From Microcoleus sp. FACHB-68 (GTDB lineage Bacteria; Cyanobacteriota; Cyanobacteriia; Cyanobacteriales; Oscillatoriaceae), in assembly GCF_014695715.1 (NCBI RefSeq), contig NZ_JACJOT010000008.1, forward strand, positions 310,001-374,000: a stretch of DNA of 64,000 bases. The letters are read 5' to 3'. Positions 44,608 to 58,738 of the stretch are shown one piece after another. Numbering within the stretch: position 1 is the first letter of the stretch; every line of letters begins with the position of its first letter. The position numbers were made by a program, and so were the translations under genes. Below the pieces are notes generated by a model. That model worked only from the letters and a program-made list of their open reading frames with translations. It had not been told where the DNA came from and ran no database searches.

Positions 44608-45864
44608 ATGGCCGGCAATCTTAGGGCAGCAGTTCTCAGCGCCTCTCAAAAAAAGTTAGAAATTATTGATGAGGCTCGAAAAAAGAAAGGCTGGAAAAAG
44701 ACATCAATTGCTTGGTGTCAAGCCGCTCACACCACAGAAGCGACGTTGAAACGCTTTTGGCGGAGTATACCGATTCGCCAAGATTCTTTTATTAATATTT
44801 GTCAAGCGGTTGGACTGAACAATTGGAAAGAAATTGCTGACGCACTCCCACAAATTGAGGCACATACAGATTGGGGGGAAGCGCCTGATGTGACTGCTTT
44901 CTATGGACGTGCCGGCGAACTCACAACGCTTAAAAAATGGGTGGTTGAAGAGAATTGCCGGCTGATAGGAATCCTAGGGATGGGTGGGATTGGCAAAACC
45001 GCAGTTTCGGTGAAGTTAGCAAAAGAAGTTCAAGATAATTTTGACTATATAATCTGGCGCAGTCTCCACCAAGCGCCTCCCCTGAATGAACTTTTAACAG
45101 ATTTACTTGAATTCTTGTCTTACCAGCCGGCACCTGATTTAACCGGCGATGCCAGCGAATTGATTTCGCGTCTCATAGAATGCTTGCGCCGCTATCGTTG
45201 CTTGCTGGTACTTGATAATTTAGAAGCGATTCTCAGCAGTGGGGATTTTGTGGGACACTATCAAGCCGGTTATAAAGTTTATGGCGAACTTTTGAAACGG
45301 GTAGGAGAAACCCCGCATCAAAGTTGCTTAGTGCTAACGAGCCGCGAAAAACTTAGAGAAGTTGCCTTATTAGAAGGGGAAACTTTACCTGTTCGTTCGT
45401 ACCAACTGGCAGGTTTAGGGGATGAAGCACGGGAAATTTTTAAAGAAAAAGGCTTAGTTCAAGAAGATAAATGGGGAACGCTCATTAATATTTATCGAGG
45501 AAACCCTTTTATGCTAAAAATCGTTTCTGCTTTTATCAAAGAAGTTTTTGACGGCAAAGTTAGCGAGTTTTTGAAAATTGGCACCACGCAAGTAACGCGT
45601 GACATTAGTGATTTTATTGAAGTGCATTTTGAGCGACTATCTAAGTTGGAAATGCAAATAGTGTATCAACTTTCTCTAGAAAAAGAGCCAGTGGCGCTGA
45701 GTGAGTTGCAAGAAAGCTTATCGGGAGTATCCTCTATTGAATTAACGAATGCGCTGGCATCGTTAGTTGGACGCTCCCTAATTGAAAAAAGTTCTGGTCG
45801 TTTTACCTTGCAGCCGGTGGTGCAGGAATATGTCACCAGTTTAGAGCTGAAATATTCCGAATAA
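44608..45864 (+). CDS. HTH-STAND (NB-ARC-type) NTPase without sensor repeats
   Basis: The 418-residue protein starts with about 85 residues that look like a helix-turn-helix (ARKKKGWKKTSIAWCQAAHTTEATLKRFWR, then FINICQAVGL). A NB-ARC-type STAND NTPase follows: bait FYGRAGELTTLKKW, Walker A GMGGIGKT at 124-131, Walker B CLLVLDNLE, a sensor-like VLTSREKLR, and GNPFMLKIV in place of GLPL. A winged-helix part ends it (LQPVVQEYVTSLEL). Cyanobacterial relatives usually carry WD40 or TPR repeats after this point; here the protein stops, so the signal-sensing part is missing or supplied in trans. It heads a co-directional run with kinase, FecR-like and CHAT genes. Likely an ATP-dependent switch, perhaps a regulator. 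Confidence 0.8.
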   Translation: MAGNLRAAVLSASQKKLEIIDEARKKKGWKKTSIAWCQAAHTTEATLKRFWRSIPIRQDSFINICQAVGLNNWKEIADALPQIEAHTDWGEAPDVTAFYGRAGELTTLKKWVVEENCRLIGILGMGGIGKTAVSVKLAKEVQDNFDYIIWRSLHQAPPLNELLTDLLEFLSYQPAPDLTGDASELISRLIECLRRYRCLLVLDNLEAILSSGDFVGHYQAGYKVYGELLKRVGETPHQSCLVLTSREKLREVALLEGETLPVRSYQLAGLGDEAREIFKEKGLVQEDKWGTLINIYRGNPFMLKIVSAFIKEVFDGKVSEFLKIGTTQVTRDISDFIEVHFERLSKLEMQIVYQLSLEKEPVALSELQESLSGVSSIELTNALASLVGRSLIEKSSGRFTLQPVVQEYVTSLELKYSE

Positions 45865-45941
45865 TTTAGTGAAGCGTTTTATAAATAAATTTCAATATTT
45901 TATTTAAGACTTTATCCAATCTAAACTCTAACATCCCCTGA

Positions 45942-47630
45942 GTGAGTTACTGTATCAATCCCAAATGCATCTGCCGGCAAAATCCTGACAATCTGGCTCA
46001 TTGCCAGAGCTGTGGCACCCCTCTGCTGATCAATAACCGCTATCGTTTAATTAAACCTCTACGGGAATTAGACGAATTCTGTCCCACAGAAGTTTTTGAA
46101 GTCGAGGATGGTGGCAAATTAAAAGTGATGAAAGTGTTGAAACGCCCCAAGTGGAGCCAAATGTTTCAACGAGAAGCGCGGGTTTTGCAGCAGCTCAAGC
46201 ATCCAGGGATTCCCAAAGTCGAAGTGGATGGATATTTTACTTTAAAATTAGAAGCCATCACCCAAGAGCTACACTGCTTAGTGATGGAAAAAATCGAGGG
46301 TCATAATCTAGAGCAGTGGGTGGAAAAATATGGCCGTATCTCACAAAAAATAGCGATTGATTGGCTGATACAGCTCACCAAAATTCTCCAGCTTGTTCAC
46401 GAAAAAGATTTATTTCACCGAGATTTAAAGCCCTCTAATATTATGGTTCGCTGCCCATTAACGAGCTTAGAGGGGGGCAGCGAACTGGTATTAATTGACT
46501 TTGGCACGGTTCGAGAAGTCAGCGGCACCTATTTGGCAAAAGTGGGAAGTCATCAACAAATCACCGGCATCATTTCCCCAGGCTACACGCCACCTGAACA
46601 AGCGGGAGGCAAAGCAGTCCCGCAATCGGATTTTTTCGCCCTTGGTCGTACTTTCGTTCATTTACTAACGGAAAAACACCCGGTTGAATTACCAGAAAAC
46701 CCTGAAACGGGCGAATTGATTTGGCGAGATTACGCCCCCCACATTTCACCACATCTTGCCGGCCTAATTGATGAGCTAATGGCTACGTTTCCCGGTAAAC
46801 GTCCTGCTAATGCCCAGTTCATTTTAGACCGCTTAGAAATGGTGAAAAATAATCGGGGAGGATGGGTTAAGCCTCCTCGGTGGCTGACGGCGGTGATGTT
46901 ACTATTAATTGGAACAACCGGCTTGTGGGGGGTGCGTGCCGCCCTAGCAGCTTATTATTACAATCGCGGATTAGAAAATTACTTATCGCGTCAACCCGAA
47001 CAGGCGGAAGCCGATTACAAGCAAGCGCTAAAATATAATCCAAATTCTGCAAAAGTTTATAACGCTTTGGGATTTATTTGCCAAAACCGGCAAGATTGGG
47101 AGTGCGCCCGCAGCCAATACGAAAAGGCGATTACCTTACAACCAAATTTAGCAATCGCTCACTTCAATCTAGGCACTCTTTGCGAAGACCGGCAAGATTG
47201 GAATTGCGCCCGAAGCGCTTATCAAAAAGCCAGTGAAAATGGCTTGCAGGCTGCTGATAATAACTTGGCTCGCCTCTACATTCAAGAAGGCGAATATGAA
47301 CCAGCCGTGCAATTACTTTCCCAAAGTCTTAAGCACGCCAACGATAATAATAAAAAATACGCTATCCTCAAAAACCTGGGCTGGGCACTATTTGGGCAAA
47401 AACGCTATCAAGAAGCAGAAGAGAAATTACAAGAGGCGATTTATCTGGACAGACACCGCGCCTCGGCTTACTGCTTGCTGGCACAAGTTCTGGAAGATCA
47501 GAATCAGTGGAAAGCAGGACTGGTTGAATGGCAAAATTGTCTCAGATATGCTTCGATATTCAATCTAGATGAAGCAATCTGGATTGACATGGCACGCGCT
47601 CGCTTGAACTCCGCTGCAGAGGAAAAATGA
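45942..47630 (+). CDS. Ser/Thr kinase with zinc ribbon, TM helix and TPRs
   Basis: The 562-residue protein starts at GTG (SYCINPKC matches the first residues of the other kinase in the window). Order: four-Cys motif (4-24), kinase domain (about 33-290), one membrane helix near 305-330 (LTAVMLLLIGTTGLWGV), then at least five TPR-like repeats with Trp-rich QDWECARSQYEKAI units. Catalytic K64, HRD 159-161 and DFG 186-188 are present, but the glycine loop is degenerate (LRELDEFCPTEVFEV), so activity may be reduced or altered. The TPR part would be outside the cytoplasm. The stop overlaps the next start (ATGA), so they are translationally coupled. Confidence 0.88.
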   Translation: MSYCINPKCICRQNPDNLAHCQSCGTPLLINNRYRLIKPLRELDEFCPTEVFEVEDGGKLKVMKVLKRPKWSQMFQREARVLQQLKHPGIPKVEVDGYFTLKLEAITQELHCLVMEKIEGHNLEQWVEKYGRISQKIAIDWLIQLTKILQLVHEKDLFHRDLKPSNIMVRCPLTSLEGGSELVLIDFGTVREVSGTYLAKVGSHQQITGIISPGYTPPEQAGGKAVPQSDFFALGRTFVHLLTEKHPVELPENPETGELIWRDYAPHISPHLAGLIDELMATFPGKRPANAQFILDRLEMVKNNRGGWVKPPRWLTAVMLLLIGTTGLWGVRAALAAYYYNRGLENYLSRQPEQAEADYKQALKYNPNSAKVYNALGFICQNRQDWECARSQYEKAITLQPNLAIAHFNLGTLCEDRQDWNCARSAYQKASENGLQAADNNLARLYIQEGEYEPAVQLLSQSLKHANDNNKKYAILKNLGWALFGQKRYQEAEEKLQEAIYLDRHRASAYCLLAQVLEDQNQWKAGLVEWQNCLRYASIFNLDEAIWIDMARARLNSAAEEK

Positions 47631-48541
47631 AACGCACACTATCGATAGCAATCGCCCTAGCCCTGATGCTGTCCAGCGCCCAATTGTGCGAAAGTCAGCC
47701 GATTCAGGCTATAAACCGGATTGCACAATCCGTTCCTCCCGCCCAAGCGGCAGCCGGCGGCTACTGGCTGATCGAGGCTAGGGGTGAAGTGCTGTTGCAC
47801 CGCGCCGGCGATGAACAGATAACGCAAGTGAGTGGAAATACCCAAATTAATCCCGGCGATTTGCTCATTGTCAGGAAGGGCGCAACCGCTACCGTGCGCT
47901 GTGCCGATGGGCGAACCTGGCAGCTACCAGAGGGCGTTTCTGGCGCACTCAATGGCTGCCCGATGCCGAACAATCAAGATCCCAGAGTTCCGACGCTTCG
48001 CAGCCCTGTGGATGAAAATTCTCCCTACATTATCAGCCCCCGGCAAACAGTGCTGCTCGATGAGCGGCCAATTTTACGCTGGAATGCTGTCAAAGGTGCC
48101 AAACTTTACACCGTCAAAGTCAGGAATGCCACGGGTGTGATCTGGGAGGCGCAAGTCAATTCAGCAAAAATTGCCTATTCTGGCTCATCTCTGCAACCGG
48201 GAGGGGAATATCAAATAATTGTCCGGGCAGATGGTAACTTAGCGCCGATGGAATCAGCAATTTTTTTGGTGCTAGAGAGGCACAAGGCTGAAGCAGTGCG
48301 GGATAAACTCAACACAGTGGCGCAACAAGGGCTTTCTGAGCCGGCACAAGCGCTGGCTAAAGTTAATATTTACAGTAATTATGGCTTGTTTGCTGATGCG
48401 ATTGAGACGCTTGAGGCGTTGGTGTTCAGCGGCAAATCAACACCGGCAGTCTACCAGATGCTGGGCGCTCTCTACGACCGGGTGGGGCTAACTCAGCAGG
48501 CAGAACGCTATTATTCCCAGGCATTCAACGTTGGCAGTTGA
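47627..48541 (+). CDS. FecR-like domain protein with TPR end
   Basis: The 304-residue exported protein has a signal peptide (LSIAIALALMLSSAQLCES). A FecR-like sheet follows (WLIEARGEVLLHRAGDEQITQVSGNTQINPGDLLIV, ATVRCADGRTWQLPEGV), then an Ig-like/fibronectin domain (DERPILRWNAVKGAKLYTVKVR) and a C-terminal TPR-like helix pair (FADAIETLEALVFSGKSTPAVYQMLGALYDRVGL). Such proteins sit in the periplasm. Coupling to the membrane kinase, whose TPR part is also extracytoplasmic, suggests the two touch. Function not known. Confidence 0.75.
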   Translation: MKRTLSIAIALALMLSSAQLCESQPIQAINRIAQSVPPAQAAAGGYWLIEARGEVLLHRAGDEQITQVSGNTQINPGDLLIVRKGATATVRCADGRTWQLPEGVSGALNGCPMPNNQDPRVPTLRSPVDENSPYIISPRQTVLLDERPILRWNAVKGAKLYTVKVRNATGVIWEAQVNSAKIAYSGSSLQPGGEYQIIVRADGNLAPMESAIFLVLERHKAEAVRDKLNTVAQQGLSEPAQALAKVNIYSNYGLFADAIETLEALVFSGKSTPAVYQMLGALYDRVGLTQQAERYYSQAFNVGS

Positions 48542-48589
48542 TTAGGATTTATAAGGAATTAATATTGATGTTGATGCCTGCCCCTGTTG

Positions 48590-49732
48590 ATGAAATCCCC
48601 CATCCGCCACGCCTTCCGGTTCCTCACCGCTATTTTTCTCTACGCCGCCAGTGAGATTACGATTTCCAGTACCAGTTTGGCCCAGAATTTTTCCCCCCAG
48701 TTCTGGGATGAGCCGGTGTTATCTAATAATTTTCAGCCCAAAAGGGTTGATAGGTTTGATGGAATTCATTCGCTGCCGATTTCTCAAAAAAATCTAGTTT
48801 TATCTAATTTCAGGGTGAATCAATTAAAAACTGATAAAGCTCAAGAGTTTTACCCAGAAATACACAAAAAATTTGTAACTTTAAAACCCCTTTGCCTTAA
48901 ATTTAGGGGTGTTTGTGATAGCAATTCCGCTTCAGTTTCCCCTCAAGAGCAATCTGTGACGCGCAATCAGTCGAGCGTGTTATTATCATCAGACGAGGGA
49001 TTACAAGAAGAAATGACTGAACCTGCCGGCAAGCCGCCCAGTTTGCGTTTAGTTACCGTGCAAGAGTCTCAGGCAGATCCCAGCATTTCCGTAGCGATGC
49101 CGTTTGCCAGTGGTTTAAACTTCGGTAGTATCGGCATTGGTGCCGGCTGGCAATCTCGTACACGCTACACAAACCTAGCGGATGGAGGTTTAGGAATTGG
49201 CATCGGCTTAGGAAATTCCCAAAAATTTGTCGGTTTCGATGTTGTCGCATCAATTTTGGATGTTTCAGATTTTGCCCGCCGGGGTTCCTTGAGTTTTAAA
49301 ATTCACCGGACTTTATCAGATGATTTTGCCGTTGCCGCTGGGGTGCAAAATGCGATTATCTGGGGGTTTACCGATGCCGGCACCAGTGTTTATGGAGTTG
49401 CAACGAAAACATTTAATCTACAAGAAAGTGTAGAGGAACCTTTTAGCTTACTTGTTATTTCTGCCGGCATTGGCGGCGGACAATTTCGCTCAGAATCGGA
49501 TATTTACAGTGAGATCGAGTCAGTCGGGGTGTTTGGCAGTGCGGCTTTGCGCGTGGTTGAACCTGTCAATGCGATTGCTGAATGGACAGGGCAAGATTTG
49601 ACTTTAGGATTATCTTATGCACCATTCCCTAACATTCCTGTGGTAGTCACGGGTGCTGTTACGGATCTCACCGGCAATGCCGGCGATGGCAGCCGGTTTC
49701 TGCTAAGAGTTGGTTACAGCTTTTCTTTTTAA
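48590..49732 (+). CDS. Hypothetical secreted or outer-membrane protein
   Basis: From the ATG at 48590 (a TTG precedes it) the protein has 380 residues. A signal peptide (FRFLTAIFLYAASEITI) precedes about 130 residues of low-complexity, Ser/Gln-rich chain. The C-terminal 230 residues have alternating beta-strand character (GLGIGIGLGNSQKFVGFDVVASIL, LTLGLSYAPFPNIPVVVTGAV) and end in RVGYSFSF, with the terminal aromatic typical of beta-barrel substrates of the Bam complex. No family recognised. The gap to the CHAT gene is 11 bp, so they share a transcript. Confidence 0.6.
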   Translation: MKSPIRHAFRFLTAIFLYAASEITISSTSLAQNFSPQFWDEPVLSNNFQPKRVDRFDGIHSLPISQKNLVLSNFRVNQLKTDKAQEFYPEIHKKFVTLKPLCLKFRGVCDSNSASVSPQEQSVTRNQSSVLLSSDEGLQEEMTEPAGKPPSLRLVTVQESQADPSISVAMPFASGLNFGSIGIGAGWQSRTRYTNLADGGLGIGIGLGNSQKFVGFDVVASILDVSDFARRGSLSFKIHRTLSDDFAVAAGVQNAIIWGFTDAGTSVYGVATKTFNLQESVEEPFSLLVISAGIGGGQFRSESDIYSEIESVGVFGSAALRVVEPVNAIAEWTGQDLTLGLSYAPFPNIPVVVTGAVTDLTGNAGDGSRFLLRVGYSFSF

Positions 49733-49743
49733 AAATAAGTGAA

Positions 49744-51366
49744 ATGAAATTTACCAAGCCGATAAGTTGTCAAAAAACAAAAAAACAGAAATTGATTTTT
49801 TTGACTCGAAAGGGTTGCCCATTGAATTTACCTAATCGGCTTAGTAGAATTTTATTTAAATTTACTTTAATTTTAATCTTTGCTTTATTGTCGGTCAAGC
49901 TAGTTCACGCAAAAACCGTTCAAAACTCAAGCCCCCTTATTCATAAAAATTCATCAATTATTAGTCAGTTTGGTAACTTTTCCGATGCCACAGGGCCATC
50001 TTTTATAGAGGGAACTTCAAATTCTGTTAATTCTCAAACTGAAGGTGTAACAAGAACAAATTTTGAAAAGGGAATTCAAACAGCCGGTTCAGTTGATACA
50101 GCCCTTCAGTTATTTGAACAATCACAAGCCATTGAATTCGCCCAATACTTCAGGAAAGAAGTTGTGGGAAAACCGCCTTCTGTAGCTGAAATCAGCCAGA
50201 CGTTATGCAATCTATCCCGAATTACGGGAAATAAGCCGGCGCTGATTTATCTAGCTTCCTTATCAGAAGAACTGCGAAATTTATATGTTTTACCGAATTC
50301 TTCCGATGCAGCCGGCTGTGACAAAGTTGCCGAGAAAACCCTCCCAATTGATCGAGTCGGACAACAAGTTATTCCTGACGCGAATCGCAACGCAATTAAG
50401 GAAACTGTCACCGCTTGGCGGGAAGAAATTGGACTGCCTCCTATTGGTTCTGGAAATGGGTCGATCAATAACGCTCAAAAACTCTATGAATGGCTTGTTA
50501 AGCCTTTAGAAAACGATTTAGAAGCAAACCAGATAGATACGTTAGTTTTCACGATGGATGCGGGTTTGCGGTCGATTCCCATCGCGGCTTTACACGATGG
50601 AAAACAGTTTCTCATCGAAAAATATAATGTTGCCTTAATTCCAAGCTTTGGTTTAACAGATACCCGATATGTTGACGTAAGAAACTTACCAATTTTAGCA
50701 ATGGGTGCGTCAGAATTTGAAGATGCTAGCCCATTGCCGGCAGTGCCGGTGGAACTCTCGACAATTTTAAGACTTCCTTGGCAAGGTGTTCCTTTTCTCA
50801 ACGAAGAGTTTACCTTAGAAAAGCTAAAATCTGTCTATAATCAGCAGCGTTTCAGGATCATACACTTCGCGACTCACGGGCAATTTGTTCAGGGAAATGT
50901 CAGTCAATCTTACATTCAGTTTGCAAACTCAAAACTGCGTTTAGATCGATTGCGAGAAGTCGCCGAAGAATTGAACTGGGCAGAATCTCCAACCGTAGAA
51001 ATGCTGGTTTTAAGTGCCTGTGAAACCGCCTTGGGAGATGAACCAGAATTAGGGTTTGCCGGCTTAGCCGTTCAAGCCGGCGTCAAATCTGCCTTAGCAA
51101 GCCTTTGGCGCGTTGATGACAGAAGCACATTAGCACTCATGAGCGAATTTTATTTACAATGGAGTAAAACACCGATTAAAACAGAAGCCCTCAGACAAGC
51201 TCAATTAGGAATGCTGCGCGGAAAAGTCCGAATAAAAGAGGGAAAATTGTGGCTTTCAGAAGGCAATCCGATTACCCTCCCACCCAAAATTTCCGAACAA
51301 GGGGATCTAAACTTCTCTCACCCCCACTATTGGGCAGGGTTCACATTAATCGGAAACTGGAATTAA
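49744..51366 (+). CDS. CHAT-domain protease
   Basis: The 540-residue protein has a hydrophobic N-terminal segment (about 33-56, FKFTLILIFALLSVKLV), a linker and a CHAT (caspase HetF-associated with TPRs) domain in the C-terminal 300 residues. The catalytic pair is H378 in HFATHG and C426 in VLSACETA; other hallmarks are RSIPIAALHDGKQFLIEKY, GLAVQAGVKSALASLWRVDD and HPHYWAGFTLIGNWN. No complete TPRs are present, unlike many family members. It closes the kinase/FecR/OMP/CHAT operon. Substrate unknown. CHAT proteases in other bacteria cleave gasdermins or partner proteins when triggered. Confidence 0.9.
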   Translation: MKFTKPISCQKTKKQKLIFLTRKGCPLNLPNRLSRILFKFTLILIFALLSVKLVHAKTVQNSSPLIHKNSSIISQFGNFSDATGPSFIEGTSNSVNSQTEGVTRTNFEKGIQTAGSVDTALQLFEQSQAIEFAQYFRKEVVGKPPSVAEISQTLCNLSRITGNKPALIYLASLSEELRNLYVLPNSSDAAGCDKVAEKTLPIDRVGQQVIPDANRNAIKETVTAWREEIGLPPIGSGNGSINNAQKLYEWLVKPLENDLEANQIDTLVFTMDAGLRSIPIAALHDGKQFLIEKYNVALIPSFGLTDTRYVDVRNLPILAMGASEFEDASPLPAVPVELSTILRLPWQGVPFLNEEFTLEKLKSVYNQQRFRIIHFATHGQFVQGNVSQSYIQFANSKLRLDRLREVAEELNWAESPTVEMLVLSACETALGDEPELGFAGLAVQAGVKSALASLWRVDDRSTLALMSEFYLQWSKTPIKTEALRQAQLGMLRGKVRIKEGKLWLSEGNPITLPPKISEQGDLNFSHPHYWAGFTLIGNWN

Positions 51367-51576
51367 ACAAACGAATTATAGTAAAAATAATCCGTAGTGA
51401 TAGGCATTTATTTACGCTTCTTCAAAAAACAAAGATTTCTCAAAAAAATCATCTATCGGGTTAAAATAAAAATTTATAATCAAAAGAAATTGAATAAAAT
51501 TAACGAAAAAACCGCAAAAATTGCGCTGACAGGAACTCACTAAAAATAAAACAGTAACCGATATTAAATACTTCTT

Positions 51577-56832
<5,256 letters not shown>

Positions 56833-56998
56833 GCTATTTGTTAAAAAATAATGCAGATAATGGAGCAAAATCGAGGATTGTGTTGCCAATTTTCCGTAAA
56901 ATAACCTGGGGCAAAATCTTTTTAAGAAGGAAGTTTTAAGGAACTCAACTCCTTTATAATAAAAAAATGTTATACCCCTTTTGAATCTGGCCGGCTTC

Positions 56999-58174
56999 AT
57001 GTCTCACCTGCTGATTATTGATGATGACCCAATCGTTCGGGCTGCCTTAAAAAGAACCCTACAAAACCAAGGTTATGAGGTGACTGTAGCGAGTAATGGT
57101 GAAGAGGGAATCATCCAAGCTCAACAAATTAAGCCGGCTCTGATTATTTGTGATTGGGTTATGCAGCCTGTGGATGGCTTAGAAGTCTGTCGTCAGATTA
57201 AAGACAATTCAGAATTATCTGCCACATTCTTTATTTTGCTGACGGCTAAAGGCAAAGGCAGTGATAAAGAATCTGTAGATGAGCGCGTGAAAGGACTCGA
57301 TGCCGGCGCGGATGAATTTGTTTCCAAACCGATTGATATGGAGGAAGTGAAAGCGCGAGTACGGGCGGGTTTGCGCTTATATGAACTTAACCAAACATTG
57401 CAACTCCAAAAGCACGCTTTGGAAGCACTTAACCAGGAGTTACGCGCCGATTTAGATGAAGCAGCGGAATATGTAAGTTCGCTTTTACCGGCACCGTTAG
57501 CCGGCAATATCACCACAGAAGCCAAGTTTATTCCATCCGCTCAATTGGGAGGAGATTGCTTTGATTATTACTGGCTTGACAGCGATCATTTAGCAATGTA
57601 TTTACTTGATGTTTCCGGGCATGGAGTCGGTTCGGCGCTGTTGTCAGTTTCTGTGCTGAATGTTCTCCGGACACAATCTTTACCCAACACCGATTTTTGC
57701 CGGCCTAGTGAAGTTTTAAGCGCTCTTAATAATGGTTTTCAAATGAGCGCCCAAGGTGATAAATACTTTACAATTTGGTACGGAGTTTATAACCCGGTAA
57801 ACCGGCAACTCGTGTATGCCAATGCCGGCCACCCACCAGCGATACTGCTATCGGGTGCATCTGAGACAGCCATACAAGTTCAGCGTTTAGAATCCACCGG
57901 GATGCCCATTGGTTTTATCCCTGACGCTGATTTTGATGAGGCTTTTTGTGAGATCCCACCAAGCAGTACGATGTACATTTTTAGTGATGGGGCTTATGAG
58001 ATTCTTCTGACAGATACCCAAATCTGGGGGCTTGAGTCTTTCATTTCTTTCCTGATAGATTCTCAACAGAAAACAAATTTCTGCTTAGATAAACTTATCG
58101 ATTATATTCTGTGTTTAAATTCAAAAAAAGTTCTTGATGATGATTTATCCTTGTTACGAGTAAATTTTAACTAA
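56999..58174 (+). CDS. Response regulator with PP2C/SpoIIE-type phosphatase
   Basis: From the ATG at 56999 (a TTG at 56981 is less likely) the protein has 391 residues. REC domain: HLLIIDDDP, D52 in IICDWVM, K in VSKPID. A coiled coil (LRLYELNQTLQLQKHALEALNQEL) joins it to a SpoIIE/RsbU-type PP2C domain: LGGDCFDYYWLDSDHLAMYLLDVSGHGVGSAL and YIFSDGAYE. Metal-binding aspartates are present. Such enzymes dephosphorylate STAS-domain antagonists, and a STAS gene lies just beyond, on the opposite strand. Phosphorylation of D52 by the upstream hybrid kinase would be a natural input. Confidence 0.9.
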   Translation: MSHLLIIDDDPIVRAALKRTLQNQGYEVTVASNGEEGIIQAQQIKPALIICDWVMQPVDGLEVCRQIKDNSELSATFFILLTAKGKGSDKESVDERVKGLDAGADEFVSKPIDMEEVKARVRAGLRLYELNQTLQLQKHALEALNQELRADLDEAAEYVSSLLPAPLAGNITTEAKFIPSAQLGGDCFDYYWLDSDHLAMYLLDVSGHGVGSALLSVSVLNVLRTQSLPNTDFCRPSEVLSALNNGFQMSAQGDKYFTIWYGVYNPVNRQLVYANAGHPPAILLSGASETAIQVQRLESTGMPIGFIPDADFDEAFCEIPPSSTMYIFSDGAYEILLTDTQIWGLESFISFLIDSQQKTNFCLDKLIDYILCLNSKKVLDDDLSLLRVNFN

Positions 58175-58269
58175 AGCCTAAACTCCTCAATTTTTACTAA
58201 TATTTAAGACATAATCGGACATTTAAAAATAGAAATTTGTCCTGATTCATGCCACATAAAACCATCAGC

Positions 58270-58596
58270 TTATTCAGTTTTCAGGATAGCATTGTTAAAC
58301 TCGTCTTTGTCCGCAAACGACTCTAAAACTCGATCCATTTTCGTTAATTCAAACAGCATTTTCACTTCAGGGTTAATCGAGCAGACAAAAAGTTTACCTC
58401 CGACAGTTCTCACCATTTTCCTTGCTGATAAAAGGGAACCTAACCCGGAACTGTCCATAAAGGGCACATCTTGAAGATCGATTAGCACAATATCCGGTTT
58501 GCTTTCCACAACATCGCTAATCTCCCGACGTAACTGGTTGCCTTTCGGCCCATCTAAAATACCAGAAGGTTGAACAACTTTGACAACTTTACTCAT
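58270..58596 (-). CDS. STAS-domain anti-sigma factor antagonist
   Basis: The 108-residue single-domain protein matches SpoIIAA/RsbV: SGILDGPKGNQLRREI, DIVLIDLQDVPFMDSSGLGSLLSARKMV. The phosphorylation site is S49 or S50 in MDSSGLG. In partner-switching systems a serine kinase phosphorylates this residue and a PP2C phosphatase removes the phosphate; the candidate phosphatase is the convergent neighbour. The anti-sigma-type kinase partner is not present in the window. Filamentous cyanobacteria use a comparable trio (HmpU-HmpW-HmpV) in hormogonium control; identity with it is not shown. Confidence 0.9.
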   Translation of the reverse strand: MSKVVKVVQPSGILDGPKGNQLRREISDVVESKPDIVLIDLQDVPFMDSSGLGSLLSARKMVRTVGGKLFVCSINPEVKMLFELTKMDRVLESFADKDEFNNAILKTE

Positions 58597-58738
58597 GTGA
58601 TTGGACTCTTAGTTTCTCGTAAATTTTCGTGTTTTCTCAGTTTAACTGTAACAAGATTTATGCGCTAGCCTGCACTCACATCTTTGTATAATTCGCAATA
58701 CAAAGATATGCAACTTCTGGCAAAAATGATTTAAGTTT

